The notes under the pieces were generated by a model. That model did no database searches, had not been told where the DNA came from, and saw nothing but the letters and a program-made list of their open reading frames with translations. A stretch of 15,547 nucleotides of DNA, taken from an uncultured Pelagibacteraceae bacterium. GTDB lineage: Bacteria > Pseudomonadota > Alphaproteobacteria > Pelagibacterales > Pelagibacteraceae. The first letter of the stretch is position 1. Each line of letters opens with the position of its first letter. Location: assembly GCA_902633885.1 (NCBI GenBank), contig CACPIK010000014.1:1-15547 (forward strand), in the 5' to 3' direction. The translations under genes were made by a program, and so were the position numbers. Shown here in pieces: positions 14,790 through 15,547 of the stretch.

Positions 14790-15299
14790 ATGAATATTTT
14801 TTTTATAACACTGCTTATTTTTGTCCTTGTGTATATATTTCTTAGTTGGTTTGCAAAAACATCTTCTAAAAAAATCTCAAAAATGATTAGATTTATGATT
14901 ATTATTTCTTCAATTTTATTAGCATTAATAATGGCTTATGCCGGGAGATATATATTTTCATTACCATTTGTTTTAGCAATATTGCCATTAATTAAAACTA
15001 AAGCAGGAATATCTTTATTTCAAATTTTAAGACTATGGGGATTATTCAGAGTTTTAAAAAATTCTGGAAGATTTAACTTTAATAATTTTAATCAAAATAT
15101 GGCCAAACAAAGTATGTCTATTGAAGAAGCATATAAAATACTTAATCTGGATCCTAAAAAAAGATATTCAAAAGATGAAATTTTAAATAATTATAAAAAA
15201 ATTATGAAAAAAATTCATCCTGATGTCAGCCCAGAGTTGAATAGATTGGCTTCAATTGTGAATGAAGCAAAAGAAATAGTAATAAAAAATTCTATTTAA
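14790..15299 (+). CDS. Membrane-anchored J-domain protein (Pam18/TIM14-like DnaJ-domain protein)
   Basis: This 169-residue protein has two or three N-terminal membrane segments (about 2-20, 34-50 and 54-68), a linker, and a C-terminal J domain (about 108-165). The J domain opens with MSIEEAYKILNLDP and contains the HPD tripeptide (143-145) in MKKIHPDV, needed to stimulate the ATPase of DnaK-type chaperones, followed by NEAKEIV. TM plus C-terminal J domain is the layout of mitochondrial TIM14/Pam18 and of its alphaproteobacterial relatives, distinct from full DnaJ, which has Gly-rich and zinc-finger regions. It probably recruits DnaK to the inner membrane. The start lacks a Shine-Dalgarno and is 19 bp from the ptrB start. 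Its stop lies inside the end of the convergent glycosyltransferase gene. Confidence 0.85.
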   Translation: MNIFFITLLIFVLVYIFLSWFAKTSSKKISKMIRFMIIISSILLALIMAYAGRYIFSLPFVLAILPLIKTKAGISLFQILRLWGLFRVLKNSGRFNFNNFNQNMAKQSMSIEEAYKILNLDPKKRYSKDEILNNYKKIMKKIHPDVSPELNRLASIVNEAKEIVIKNSI

Positions 15300-15547
15300 T
15301 TAAATTTTTAAATTTATCAAAAATTTTAATTGGATTTATTTTTTCTTTCCCTCTTGAATTATGGGAAACTGTTTCCATGCCATCAGGAATAATAGGATGC
15401 ATTTTTGAAGAATAATTTCCATAAAGCAGCGGAGAGTCGCACATCAAAACAATAGTTGGAATATTTAATGCTGCAGAAAGATGACTAAAACTTGTGTCAT
15501 TACAGATAGCTATTTTACAATTTTTAATTATTGGAAGAGTTTCTGAA
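15292..15547 (-). CDS. Glycosyltransferase family 9 (heptosyltransferase-like), C-terminal fragment
   Basis: The window holds the last 84 codons, ending at TAG (15294-15292); the gene begins beyond the right edge. The readable part, CNDTSFSHLSAALNIPTIVL, is the C-terminal donor-binding motif of GT9 enzymes such as heptosyltransferases (compare the family pattern C/G-N-D-[ST]-x2-x-H-L-[AS]-A-A-L-x-x-P). It continues with CDSPLLYGNYSSKMHPII (36-53) and a basic tail. Such enzymes build the lipopolysaccharide core or similar surface glycans at the cytoplasmic face of the inner membrane. Its end overlaps the J-domain gene by 8 bp, tail to tail. It is too short and unframed for an automatic ORF minimum, but the motif is clear. 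The sugar donor cannot be inferred. Confidence 0.8.
   Translation of the reverse strand, partial: SETLPIIKNCKIAICNDTSFSHLSAALNIPTIVLMCDSPLLYGNYSSKMHPIIPDGMETVSHNSRGKEKINPIKIFDKFKNLIK

Noticed and set aside
1..15547. Mobile elements, phage genes, CRISPR arrays, tRNA or rRNA genes
   Set aside because: No transposase, integrase, phage-type gene, regularly spaced repeat or RNA-gene signature was seen on either strand.

Overview
The window looks like a piece of a streamlined, very AT-rich alphaproteobacterial genome, most plausibly a SAR11/Pelagibacterales-type marine bacterium. That placement is inferred from the strong A/T bias (Lys/Asn/Ile-rich proteins, many A and T homopolymers), very short or overlapping gene junctions, absence of mobile DNA, and Gram-negative proteobacterial protein families. 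No rRNA, tRNA, CRISPR array or insertion sequence is visible.

Left part (1-4968, + strand): a tightly packed purine-degradation operon. Its order is xdhA (5' end outside the window), xdhB, guaD, puuD-like urate oxidase and a Gpt-like xanthine/guanine phosphoribosyltransferase. Junctions are 0 bp, an 11-bp overlap, a 1-bp TGATG overlap and a 14-bp gap. The operon ends at a strong symmetric hairpin shared with the convergent operon.

Middle (4994-10219, - strand): a BMP/Nup-type ABC importer operon read right to left: CDA-fold deaminase of unknown substrate, double-NBD ATPase, two permeases, periplasmic binding protein. A lipoprotein gene (10349-10657) is divergent from it, followed by a NCS2 uracil/xanthine-type permease (10790-12100) with a strong ribosome binding site. 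Read together, the genes suggest uptake of purine nucleosides or bases (ABC importer, NCS2 permease), deamination of guanine to xanthine (GuaD), oxidation of hypoxanthine/xanthine to urate (XdhAB), membrane oxidation of urate (PuuD-like), and salvage of xanthine/guanine to nucleotides (Gpt-like). The steps after urate oxidation are not in the window. The PuuD-like protein lacks the cytochrome c domain known for the family.

Right part (12101-15547): a class-A small heat-shock protein (- strand) whose 5' leader folds into a ROSE-like RNA thermometer; oligopeptidase B (- strand); a divergent membrane-anchored J-domain protein (+ strand) only 19 bp away; and the 3' end of a glycosyltransferase family 9 gene (- strand), which overlaps the J-protein gene tail to tail by 8 bp.

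Family assignments rest on motifs read by eye. Start sites, promoters and RNA structures are predictions.
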